The notes under the pieces: model-generated
Seen by the model: only the letters and a program-made list of their open reading frames with translations
Databases searched by the model: none
What the model was told of the DNA's origin: nothing
Made by a program: the position numbers and the translations under genes
In this document: positions 1 through 6,280 of the stretch, one piece after another
Numbering within the stretch: position 1 is the stretch's first letter
Layout: each line of letters begins with the position of its first letter
Assembly: GCA_002314805.1 (NCBI GenBank)
Contig: DCHJ01000112.1
Location: 52,703-83,604, forward strand
Reading direction: 5' to 3'
DNA length: 30,902 nucleotides
Source of the DNA: Lachnospiraceae bacterium UBA1755
GTDB taxonomy: Bacteria; Bacillota; Clostridia; Lachnospirales; Lachnospiraceae

Positions 1-1287
1 GCTGCAGCCGAGAACTGGGACGATGCATGGAAGGCACTGATCCCTGATGCTATGTATCAGTATGAAAAGAAGACTGTAAGGAAGATGATCCTTAAGGATC
101 ATAAGCGTCCTGACGGCAGAGAGATCACTCAGATAAGACCTCTTGCCGCTGAGGTCGATATAATTCCGAGAGTTCATGGCTCTGCTATGTTTACACGCGG
201 ACAGACACAGATATGTGATGTCTGCACGCTTGCTCCTCTTTCAGAGGTTCAGAAGCTTGACGGTCTGGATGTATACCAGACATACAAGAGATATATGCAT
301 CATTATAATTTCCCGGCATACTCTGTAGGTGAGACCAAGGTATCCAGAGGTCCGGGTCGCCGTGAGATCGGTCATGGTGCACTTGCAGAGAGAGCGCTGC
401 TCCCGGTACTTCCTACAGAGGAAGAATTCCCGTATGCGATCCGCTGCGTATCAGAGACCTTTGAGTCCAACGGATCAACATCGATGGGATCGACCTGTGC
501 ATCCTGCATGTCACTTATGGCTGCCGGTGTACCGATCAAAAAGATGGTTGCAGGCATAAGCTGCGGTCTTGTGACCGGTGATACTGATGATGATTTTATC
601 CTTCTTACAGATATTCAGGGTCTTGAGGACTTCTTCGGAGACATGGATTTCAAGGTTACAGGTACGGATGACGGAATCACTGCTATCCAGATGGATATCA
701 AGATCCACGGACTTACACGTCCGATAGTTGAGGGCGCGATCGCAAGGTGCAAGGAGGCAAGGACCTTCATCCTCAATACATGTATGAGACCGTGTATCGA
801 TGCTCCGCGTGCTGAAGTCAGTGAGTATGCTCCCAAGATCGAGCAGATAACCATCGATCCTCAGAAGATCGGTGATGTAGTAGGAAAGCAGGGCAAGACC
901 ATCAACAAGATCATTGAAGAGACCGGTGTAAAGATCGATATCTCGGACGACGGAATGGTCAGTGTGGCAGGTACCGATAAGACTATGATCGCCAAGGCTA
1001 TTGAGATCATTACAAATATAGTAACGGATCTTGAGGTCGGCATGGTTCTTACAGGTAAAGTGGCCCGCATCCTTGAGTTCGGTGCTTTTGTAGAGTTTGC
1101 TCCCGGCAAGGAGGGTATGATCCATATCTCCAAGCTGGCTGACAGAAGAGTCGGAAGGGTAGAGGATGTTGTTAATATCGGTGACCAGGTAACTACAAAG
1201 GTTATCAAGATCGATGCTATGCGCGGCAGAGTTGATCTCAGCATGCGTCCGTCGGATCTTGAGGCAAAGGGGCCTGTTAAGGCTTAA
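1..1287 (+). CDS. pnp: Polyribonucleotide nucleotidyltransferase (PNPase), C-terminal part
   Basis: PNPase is a phosphorolytic 3'-5' exoribonuclease of cytoplasmic mRNA decay. The reading frame is open from base 1, so the gene begins outside the window; about 428 of the roughly 700 residues usual for the family are present. The visible part holds the second RNase PH domain, with the conserved RPDGRE start, the FTRGQTQ strand, the SNGSTSMGS phosphate-binding loop and the acidic GDMDFK and QMDIK motifs. A KH domain with a GKQGK (GxxG) loop follows, then a C-terminal S1 domain containing FGAFVEF and GMIHIS. The protein ends soon after S1, as Firmicutes PNPases do. mgtE follows after 43 nt with no terminator between them, so read-through is likely. 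Identification is secure; only the N-terminus is unknown. Confidence 0.97.
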   Translation, partial: AAAENWDDAWKALIPDAMYQYEKKTVRKMILKDHKRPDGREITQIRPLAAEVDIIPRVHGSAMFTRGQTQICDVCTLAPLSEVQKLDGLDVYQTYKRYMHHYNFPAYSVGETKVSRGPGRREIGHGALAERALLPVLPTEEEFPYAIRCVSETFESNGSTSMGSTCASCMSLMAAGVPIKKMVAGISCGLVTGDTDDDFILLTDIQGLEDFFGDMDFKVTGTDDGITAIQMDIKIHGLTRPIVEGAIARCKEARTFILNTCMRPCIDAPRAEVSEYAPKIEQITIDPQKIGDVVGKQGKTINKIIEETGVKIDISDDGMVSVAGTDKTMIAKAIEIITNIVTDLEVGMVLTGKVARILEFGAFVEFAPGKEGMIHISKLADRRVGRVEDVVNIGDQVTTKVIKIDAMRGRVDLSMRPSDLEAKGPVKA

Positions 1288-1330
1288 GTTTACCTGATTC
1301 AGATATCATTCTGAAAGGAGGGCATAAGTC

Positions 1331-2686
1331 GTGGATGAGTTAAGCGCCAAGCTAGAGGAACTTATGCAGCTTGTGGAAGACAAGAAGTTTCGTATCCTAA
1401 AGGATGAACTTTCTGAGATGAACGAGTTTGACGTGGCCGGTTTTATCGGCATGTTGGACCCTGAGAAGATGGTTGTCGTGTTCCGTATGCTTCCTAAGGA
1501 GCTGGCAACAGATGTGTTCGCCTGTCTGGAACCGGATGAACAGCAGCGTATCATCAGTGATATCAATGATAAGGAGCTTCACAACATCATTGAGGATCTT
1601 ATGATAGATGATGCTGTTGACATGCTTGAAGAATTGCCTGCAAGTGTTGTGAGACGTGTGCTGCAGCAGGCAACTCCCGGTACCAGGGCACAGATAAATG
1701 AGTTCCTGAAATATCCGGAGAATTCCGCCGGCTCGATCATGACGGCAGAATATATCGGCCTCAAAAAGACCATGACGGTGGAGGAAGCCTTTGCATATAT
1801 CAGGGCGTATGGCGAAGACAAGGAGATCATCTATACCTGCTATGTGATGGATAACAAGAGAACTCTGGAGGGTGTTGTTACTGTCAAAGACCTGCTCATG
1901 CATTCCTATGATACTCTTATTGAGAGCATAATGGATACCCATGTGATCAAGGCTGTTACGACACAGGACAGAGAGGAAGTGGTCGAGCTCTTTACAAATT
2001 ATGACCTTATGGCACTTCCGGTCGTTGACCATGAGAACAGGCTTGTGGGTATCGTAACCTTTGACGATGCCGCCGATGTAATGGAAGAGGAGGTCACCGA
2101 GGACTTTGAGAAGATGGCCGCAATGCTGCCTTCGGATAAGCCGTACCTGAAGACGGGTGTATGGGAGATCGCAAAGCAGAGATTTCCATGGCTGGTCGTC
2201 CTTATGATCAGCTCTATGATCACCGGTGCGATCCTTACAAGGTATGAAAAGGCATTTTCTGTGCTCCCTATCCTTGTCTCGTTTATTCCTATGCTCATGG
2301 ATACAGGCGGTAATGCCGGCTCTCAGACTTCTACAACGGTGATCCGTGGTATGGCAGTCGGAGAGATTGAACTCAGTGACGTGATAAAGGTGCTGTGGAA
2401 GGAGATACGTGTTGCTGTCATAGTAGGTGCAGCACTTGTTATCGTCAATTTCGTCAGGCTTATGATACAGTATCCCGGCAGAGAACTGGTGTCGCTGGTA
2501 GTGGTATTGAGTCTTTATGCGACGATCGTTATTGCGAAGACTCTTGGATGTCTGCTGCCCATGGGCGCAAAGAAGCTGGGGCTTGATCCGGCAATAATGG
2601 CTTCACCGCTTATCACCACACTGGTAGATGCTATCAGCTTAACAATATATTTTGCTCTGGCAACAGCATTACTGCCGGAGTTTTAA
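1331..2686 (+). CDS. mgtE: Magnesium transporter MgtE
   Basis: A Mg2+-gated magnesium channel or transporter of the inner membrane, 451 aa, the usual family length. An N-terminal helical MgtE_N domain (about residues 1-130) is rich in paired acidic residues that sense Mg2+. Two CBS domains follow (about 135-255), then five predicted membrane helices (about 275-450). The pore domain carries the diagnostic GGNAGSQ motif at about 326-332 and, in the last helix, TTLVDA with the conserved pore aspartate. The start is GTG at 1331, chosen because an AAAGGAGG site lies about 9 nt upstream and no better start exists. The gene sits between pnp and thrS with short gaps. No Mg2+ riboswitch fits in the 43-nt upstream gap, so control would be at the protein level or from the pnp promoter. 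Confidence 0.95.
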   Translation: MDELSAKLEELMQLVEDKKFRILKDELSEMNEFDVAGFIGMLDPEKMVVVFRMLPKELATDVFACLEPDEQQRIISDINDKELHNIIEDLMIDDAVDMLEELPASVVRRVLQQATPGTRAQINEFLKYPENSAGSIMTAEYIGLKKTMTVEEAFAYIRAYGEDKEIIYTCYVMDNKRTLEGVVTVKDLLMHSYDTLIESIMDTHVIKAVTTQDREEVVELFTNYDLMALPVVDHENRLVGIVTFDDAADVMEEEVTEDFEKMAAMLPSDKPYLKTGVWEIAKQRFPWLVVLMISSMITGAILTRYEKAFSVLPILVSFIPMLMDTGGNAGSQTSTTVIRGMAVGEIELSDVIKVLWKEIRVAVIVGAALVIVNFVRLMIQYPGRELVSLVVVLSLYATIVIAKTLGCLLPMGAKKLGLDPAIMASPLITTLVDAISLTIYFALATALLPEF

Positions 2687-2728
2687 GACAGGCTCCTGTT
2701 GTAGGGGAGATGTCGGAAGGAGAATAAA

Positions 2729-4507
2729 ATGAAAGTTATTTACAATGACGGAACAGTCAACGAGTGTCCAAAGGAAGAAGAGCTCCACGTTATAAGACAT
2801 ACGGCGGCTCATATCATGGCACAGGCAATCAAGCGGCTTTATCCGCAGGCGGATTTCGGTTACGGGCCTGCTACGGAAAACGGCTTCTATTATGATGTGG
2901 ATCTGGGAGAGAAAACACTGAGTGACGAAGATCTCCCGGCAATTGAAGCAGAGATGAAGAAGATCGTAAAGGAAAATCTTCCTGTGAAGTCTTATATTCT
3001 CCCCCGTCCTGAAGCTATCAGGCTTATGCAGGAGAGAGGTGAGAAGTATAAGGTTGAGCATATCAACGATCTGGCTGCTGATGCTCAGATCAGCTTCTAT
3101 CAGCAGGGCGAGTATATTGATATGTGTGTAGGTCCTCACCTCACTTATACAAAGGCGCTTAAGGCATTTAAGCTTACTCAGGTCAGCGGTGCATACTGGA
3201 AGGCTGACAAGAACAACAAGATGCTCACCCGCATTAACGGAATAGCATTTGCGTCTCAGGAGGAGCTGGATTCCTATGTGAAGCTTATGGAAGAGGCTGC
3301 ACGCCGTGACCACAGGAAGATCGGCAAAGAGATGAAGCTCTTTATGCTCAGGGATGAAGCGCCGGGCTTTCCGTTCTTCTTACCTAACGGTATGATACTT
3401 AAGAATGCGCTTATTGACTACTGGAGAGATCTGCACAGAGCCAACGGATATGTTGAGATCTCGACTCCGCTTATTATGAACCGTCACCTATGGGAGACCT
3501 CGGGTCACTGGGATCATTATAAGGACAATATGTACTCAACTGTCATTGATGAGGAGGATTACTGTATCAAGCCAATGAACTGCCCCGGCGGTGTGATGGT
3601 TTATGCAAGCGAGCCTCACTCATATAAGGAGCTGCCTATAAGGGCAGGTGAGCTTGGCGTCGTTCACCGTCACGAGCTAAAGGGCGCTCTGCACGGCCTT
3701 TTCAGAGTAAGATGCTTTACTCAGGATGATGCCCATATCTTCATGCGTCAGGATCAGATCCAGGACGAGATCATGAATGTAGTGCATCTTATCAATGAAG
3801 TTTATACAAAATTCGGCTTCAAATACTTTATCGAGCTTTCTACCCGTCCCGAAAACTCAATGGGCTCGGATGAGGACTGGGAAGCTGCAACCAACGGACT
3901 TAAGGCTGCACTGGAGAAGCTGGGGCTTGAGTATATCATCAATGAGGGCGACGGTGCCTTCTACGGTCCGAAGATCGATTTCCATCTTCAGGATTCTATC
4001 GGACGTACCTGGCAGTGCGGTACGATCCAGCTTGATTTCCAGATGCCGATCAACTTCGAGCTTGAGTACAATGATGAGAATGACCAGAGGAAACGTCCGG
4101 TTATGATCCACAGGGTATGCTTCGGTTCAATTGAAAGATTCATAGGTATCCTTACAGAGCATTTTGCAGGCAAGTTCCCGGTATGGCTTGCTCCTGTGCA
4201 GGTCAAGGTGCTTCCTGTATCCGATAAGACCAATGAATATGCCGCAGCTGTATACAATGAGCTTAAAAAGGCCGGCGTGAGAGTTGTGCTTGATAACAGA
4301 GATGAGAAGATCGGTTACAAGATCAGGGAAGCACAGATGGTAGACCGTGCTCCTTATATGCTTATCCTGGGACCGAAGGAAGCAGAAGAGGGCGCTGTAA
4401 GCGTGAGATCACGTGATACAGGCGATACGGAGACTATGAGTATGAAGGTCTTTATGGACAGAGTGCTTGAGCAGATAGCAGCACGCGAGACTCCGCTTCC
4501 ACAGTAA
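2729..4507 (+). CDS. thrS: Threonine--tRNA ligase lacking the TGS domain
   Basis: Class II synthetase that charges tRNA-Thr, 592 aa. The editing domain has HxxxH at H24/H28 and the CxxxH pair C133/H137, so proofreading of Ser-tRNA should be intact. The catalytic domain carries the three zinc ligands at C285 (MNC), H336 (DDAH) and H461 (MIH), with spacing matching E. coli C334/H385/H511. The anticodon-binding domain follows, containing PVWLAPVQVKVLP. The usual N-terminal TGS domain of about 60 residues is missing: only about 20 residues precede the editing domain. A TAG stop lies in frame just upstream of the ATG at 2729, which has a GGAAGGAG site, so the short form is not a start-site error within this sequence. 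The gap from mgtE is 42 nt, too small for a T-box leader. Confidence 0.96.
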   Translation: MKVIYNDGTVNECPKEEELHVIRHTAAHIMAQAIKRLYPQADFGYGPATENGFYYDVDLGEKTLSDEDLPAIEAEMKKIVKENLPVKSYILPRPEAIRLMQERGEKYKVEHINDLAADAQISFYQQGEYIDMCVGPHLTYTKALKAFKLTQVSGAYWKADKNNKMLTRINGIAFASQEELDSYVKLMEEAARRDHRKIGKEMKLFMLRDEAPGFPFFLPNGMILKNALIDYWRDLHRANGYVEISTPLIMNRHLWETSGHWDHYKDNMYSTVIDEEDYCIKPMNCPGGVMVYASEPHSYKELPIRAGELGVVHRHELKGALHGLFRVRCFTQDDAHIFMRQDQIQDEIMNVVHLINEVYTKFGFKYFIELSTRPENSMGSDEDWEAATNGLKAALEKLGLEYIINEGDGAFYGPKIDFHLQDSIGRTWQCGTIQLDFQMPINFELEYNDENDQRKRPVMIHRVCFGSIERFIGILTEHFAGKFPVWLAPVQVKVLPVSDKTNEYAAAVYNELKKAGVRVVLDNRDEKIGYKIREAQMVDRAPYMLILGPKEAEEGAVSVRSRDTGDTETMSMKVFMDRVLEQIAARETPLPQ

Positions 4508-4535
4508 GACTGTAAAGCAAACTGAACAAATGAAA

Positions 4536-4567
4536 CAGCCGCCGCAGTAAAATGCTGCGGCAGGCTG
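4536..4567 (+). terminator. GC-rich hairpin after thrS, possible weak terminator
   Basis: GCCGCAG (4541-4547) pairs with CTGCGGC (4555-4561). The stem continues as CAGCC (4536-4540) with GGCTG (4563-4567), with one bulged A. The 12-bp stem lies 29 nt after the thrS stop, but no T-run follows. It could protect the mRNA 3' end or act as a factor-assisted terminator. Confidence 0.45.
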
Positions 4568-4635
4568 ATGTTCTGCAATATCCCTGAGCTTTCTGTAATA
4601 AAGTATAAAAAGGCTGAAAAAGTGTGTAAAACAGC

Positions 4636-4664
4636 TTGACACAGAGCGGGTGATGTGTTAATAT
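4636..4664 (+). promoter_or_regulatory. Promoter of infC-rpmI-rplT
   Basis: TTGACA at 4636-4641, a 17-bp spacer and TAATAT at 4659-4664, with TGT before the -10 (an extended -10). The predicted start is near 4671, giving a leader of about 130 nt before infC. It is one of the best promoter matches in the window. Confidence 0.8.
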
Positions 4665-4670
4665 TCTTGC

Positions 4671-4801
4671 GTTGTGTTTAACAGGAAAGCAGACATCTGT
4701 CTCACCTCGGCACATTAGGTGACCCGGGTTCATATTTTGCGAAATATGGCGGATAGTTTGTTTACCTATCGGCTATTTTTATTTGCGCGGAGGACAAAAC
4801 T
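4671..4801 (+). promoter_or_regulatory. L20-type ribosomal protein leader with attenuator
   Basis: The untranslated leader of infC-rpmI-rplT can form several hairpins: AGAC/GTCT (4691-4702), TCACCT/AGGTGA (4702-4722) and CATATTT/AAATATG (4731-4748). A terminator hairpin at 4746-4776 lies just before the infC ribosome binding site. The CATATTT/AAATATG stem shares bases 4746-4748 with the terminator, so the two are mutually exclusive, as expected of an attenuator. The Rfam L20 leader of low-GC Gram-positives occupies exactly this position and ends in a terminator; by that model, free L20 binds and reduces expression. The family assignment rests on context and layout, not on a covariance-model match. 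Confidence 0.65.
4746..4784 (+). terminator. Attenuator terminator in the infC leader
   Basis: ATGGC-g-GATAG (4746-4756) pairs with CTATC-g-GCTAT (4766-4776), with one G-G mismatch and a 9-nt loop, followed by TTTTTATTT. It ends only 5 nt before the infC Shine-Dalgarno, so the hairpin would stop transcription before the operon when it forms. Confidence 0.65.
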
Positions 4802-5311
4802 ATTAGCGAGCAATTAATTAACGAGCAGATCAAGGCTCCCGAGGTTCGCCTTATCGCCGAGGACGGAGAGCAGCTGGGTGTTGTTACCATAGCTGAGGCT
4901 CTTGAAAAGGCTGATGAAGCAGAGCTTGATCTTGTCCTGATTGCACCGGGTGCAAATCCACCTGTATGCAAGATCATTGACTATGGCAAGTTCCGTTATG
5001 AAGCAGCCCGTAAGGAAAAGGATGCAAGGAAGAAGCAGAAGGTCATTGAGGTAAAAGAGGTTCGTTTGTCTCCTAATATTGACGAGAATGATCTCAATAC
5101 CAAGATCAGCGCAGCCCGCAAGTTCCTTGAGAAGGGAAACAAGGTCAAGGTAACCCTCAGATTCAGAGGACGTGAGATCTCAAGGATGAATGCTTCAAGG
5201 TATATTCTTGATGATTTTGCTCAGAAGCTTTCGGATGTTTCCGGTATCGATAAGCCTTCAAAGGCTGAAGGACGCAGTCTCGTCATGTTTTTGACACCCA
5301 AGAAAAATTAA
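4802..5311 (+). CDS. infC: Translation initiation factor IF-3, ATT start
   Basis: IF-3 binds the 30S subunit, prevents 50S joining and checks start-codon and initiator tRNA pairing. The product is 169 aa, normal for the family: an N-domain beginning INEQIKAPEVRLI, the PPVCKIIDYGKF motif, a basic linker (ARKKQK) and a C-domain with KVKVTLRFRGREI. The start is ATT at 4802. GGAGG (4789-4793) lies 8 nt upstream. The frame is open only back to a TAG at 4754, and there is no ATG, GTG or TTG between that stop and the ATT. The first in-frame ATG (5066) would remove the whole N-domain. In E. coli the rare AUU start lets IF-3 repress its own synthesis; the same is inferred here. rpmI follows 14 nt downstream. 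Confidence 0.93.
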   Translation: MSEQLINEQIKAPEVRLIAEDGEQLGVVTIAEALEKADEAELDLVLIAPGANPPVCKIIDYGKFRYEAARKEKDARKKQKVIEVKEVRLSPNIDENDLNTKISAARKFLEKGNKVKVTLRFRGREISRMNASRYILDDFAQKLSDVSGIDKPSKAEGRSLVMFLTPKKN

Positions 5312-5325
5312 TGGAGGAATAAATC

Positions 5326-5523
5326 ATGCCAAAGGTAAAAACTAAGAGAGCGGCAGCAAAGAGATTCAAAGTATCAGGAACAGGCAAATTAATTAGAAAT
5401 AAAGCTTATAAGTCACACATCTTAGCTAAGAAGTCTACGAAGAGAAAGAGAAATCTCAGAAAAGACATCGTAACTGATTCAACAAATGCTCAGGTAATGA
5501 GAAGAATTTTACCGTATCTTTAA
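5326..5523 (+). CDS. rpmI: 50S ribosomal protein L35
   Basis: Small, very basic 65-residue protein of the large ribosomal subunit, with the typical MPKVKTKRAAAKRFKV start and Lys/Arg-rich body (KKSTKRKRNLRK). The length matches the family. The start ATG has TGGAGGAA about 7 nt upstream. It sits between infC (14-nt gap) and rplT (46-nt gap), the classic order. Control should come from the shared leader upstream of infC. Confidence 0.97.
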   Translation: MPKVKTKRAAAKRFKVSGTGKLIRNKAYKSHILAKKSTKRKRNLRKDIVTDSTNAQVMRRILPYL

Positions 5524-5569
5524 TCAGACGATGTGAGGACACTTAATTAGGACGTAGGAGGACAAATAA

Positions 5570-5923
5570 ATGGCAAGAATCAAAGGCGGAATGCATAGCA
5601 GAGCTAAGCATAACAGAGTATTAAAGATGGCTAAGGGCTACAGAGGTGCCCGCAGCAAGCAGTATAGAATTGCAAAGCAGTCAGTTGTAAGAGCTCTTGC
5701 AGCTTCATACAGAGGCCGCAAGGAGAGAAAGAGACAGTTCAGACAGCTTTGGATAGCACGTATCAATGCAGCCTGCAGGATCAACGGAATATCTTATTCC
5801 AGGTTCATGTTTGGTCTCAAGAAGGCTGATATCGATATCAACAGAAAGATACTTGCTGATCTTGCAATCAACGATGCAGAAGGTTTCGCAGCACTTGTTG
5901 AAGCTGCAAAGGCTAATCTGTAA
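5570..5923 (+). CDS. rplT: 50S ribosomal protein L20
   Basis: A 117-residue basic large-subunit protein needed early in 50S assembly and the likely repressor of its own operon in Firmicutes. The N-terminal helix is typical (MARIKGGMHSRAKHNRVLKMAKGY), followed by RKERKRQFRQLWIARINAA and an ISYSRFM segment in the globular part that binds 23S rRNA. An AGGAGG-type site (TAGGAGGAC) is placed well for the ATG at 5570. A tRNA-Leu gene begins 30 nt after the stop with no U-tract terminator in between, so the tRNA is probably made on the same transcript. Confidence 0.97.
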   Translation: MARIKGGMHSRAKHNRVLKMAKGYRGARSKQYRIAKQSVVRALAASYRGRKERKRQFRQLWIARINAACRINGISYSRFMFGLKKADIDINRKILADLAINDAEGFAALVEAAKANL

Positions 5924-5935
5924 GTTATTGATAAA

Positions 5936-5951
5936 TGCGGCTTTGGCCGCA
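5936..5951 (+). other. Short hairpin between rplT and tRNA-Leu(CAG)
   Basis: TGCGGC (5936-5941), loop TTTG, GCCGCA (5946-5951), ending 2 nt before the tRNA acceptor stem. No T-run follows, so it is unlikely to terminate. It may mark the boundary where the mRNA is separated from the tRNA precursor. Confidence 0.4.
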
Positions 5952-5953
5952 AT

Positions 5954-6037
5954 GCAGAAGTGGCGGAATTGGCAGACGCGCACGGTTCAGGTCCGTGTGA
6001 TAGCAATATCATGAGGGTTCAAGTCCCTTCTTCTGCA
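5954..6037 (+). tRNA. tRNA-Leu (anticodon CAG)
   Basis: An 84-nt class II tRNA. Acceptor GCAGAAG (5954-5960) pairs with CTTCTGC (6030-6036), with discriminator A at 6037. The anticodon stem CACGG/CCGTG encloses loop TTCAGGT, giving CAG at 5988-5990, which reads CUG. A long variable arm (GATA-GCAA-TATC) and the T-arm GGGTTCAAGTCCC complete the fold. CCA is not encoded. No promoter is apparent between rplT and this gene. Confidence 0.95.
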
Positions 6038-6042
6038 TCGGC

Positions 6043-6070
6043 ATATCGGACAAAAAGGTCGGTATATTTA
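6043..6070 (+). terminator. Weak terminator-like hairpin after tRNA-Leu(CAG)
   Basis: ATATC-g-GAC pairs with GTC-GGTAT around an AAAAAG loop (8 bp with a bulged G), followed by the moderately T-rich ATTTA. Weak, but it lies between the end of the rplT transcript and the next promoter. Confidence 0.35.
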
Positions 6071-6094
6071 TCTGTAAATTGGTGATTTTTATGC

Positions 6095-6123
6095 TTGACT
6101 TAGATATGTCGATATGCTATTAT
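6095..6123 (+). promoter_or_regulatory. Promoter of tRNA-Leu(AAG)
   Basis: TTGACT (6095-6100), 17-bp spacer, TATTAT (6118-6123) preceded by TGC, an extended -10. The expected start near 6130 is about 4 nt before the mature tRNA. Confidence 0.8.
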
Positions 6124-6133
6124 GAACGAGTTC

Positions 6134-6217
6134 GCGGGGATGCTGGAATTGGCAGACAGGCTAGACTAAGGATCTAGTGCATGTACTTGCGTGAGGGTTC
6201 AAGTCCCTTTTCCCGCA
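6134..6217 (+). tRNA. tRNA-Leu (anticodon AAG)
   Basis: An 84-nt class II tRNA. Acceptor GCGGGGA (6134-6140) pairs with TTCCCGC (6210-6216), including one G-U pair, with discriminator A at 6217. The anticodon stem CTAGA/TCTAG encloses loop CTAAGGA; with U33 at 6167 the anticodon is AAG (6168-6170), which reads CUU. A34 is expected to be deaminated to inosine. The variable arm is long and CCA is not encoded. It has its own promoter and a strong terminator, making a single-gene unit. Confidence 0.93.
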
Positions 6218-6228
6218 GCGAGTTAAAG

Positions 6229-6261
6229 GTGTTCGGGCTGATTTGCCTGGACACTTTTTTT
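6229..6261 (+). terminator. Intrinsic terminator of tRNA-Leu(AAG)
   Basis: GTGTTCGGGC (6229-6238) pairs fully with GCCTGGACAC (6245-6254), including two G-U pairs, around loop TGATTT, followed by seven T (6255-6261). A textbook rho-independent terminator. Confidence 0.92.
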
Positions 6262-6271
6262 GTGCTATACT
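6243..6271 (+). promoter_or_regulatory. Promoter of the dnaG-rpoD operon
   Basis: TTGCCT (6243-6248), 17-bp spacer, TATACT (6266-6271) preceded by TGC. The -35 lies inside the preceding terminator hairpin. The predicted start is near 6278, about 3 nt before the dnaG ATG. Confidence 0.7.
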
Positions 6272-6280
6272 TGAACAGGA

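Noticed and set aside
511..1125. Long minus-strand open frame inside pnp, and many similar ones in other genes
   Set aside because: They mirror strong plus-strand genes, lack ribosome sites and show no protein family features.
5066..5311. An ATG-started 81-residue frame as the whole infC gene
   Set aside because: It is only the C-terminal half of IF-3. The upstream frame from ATT 4802 encodes the conserved N-domain and has a well-placed GGAGG.
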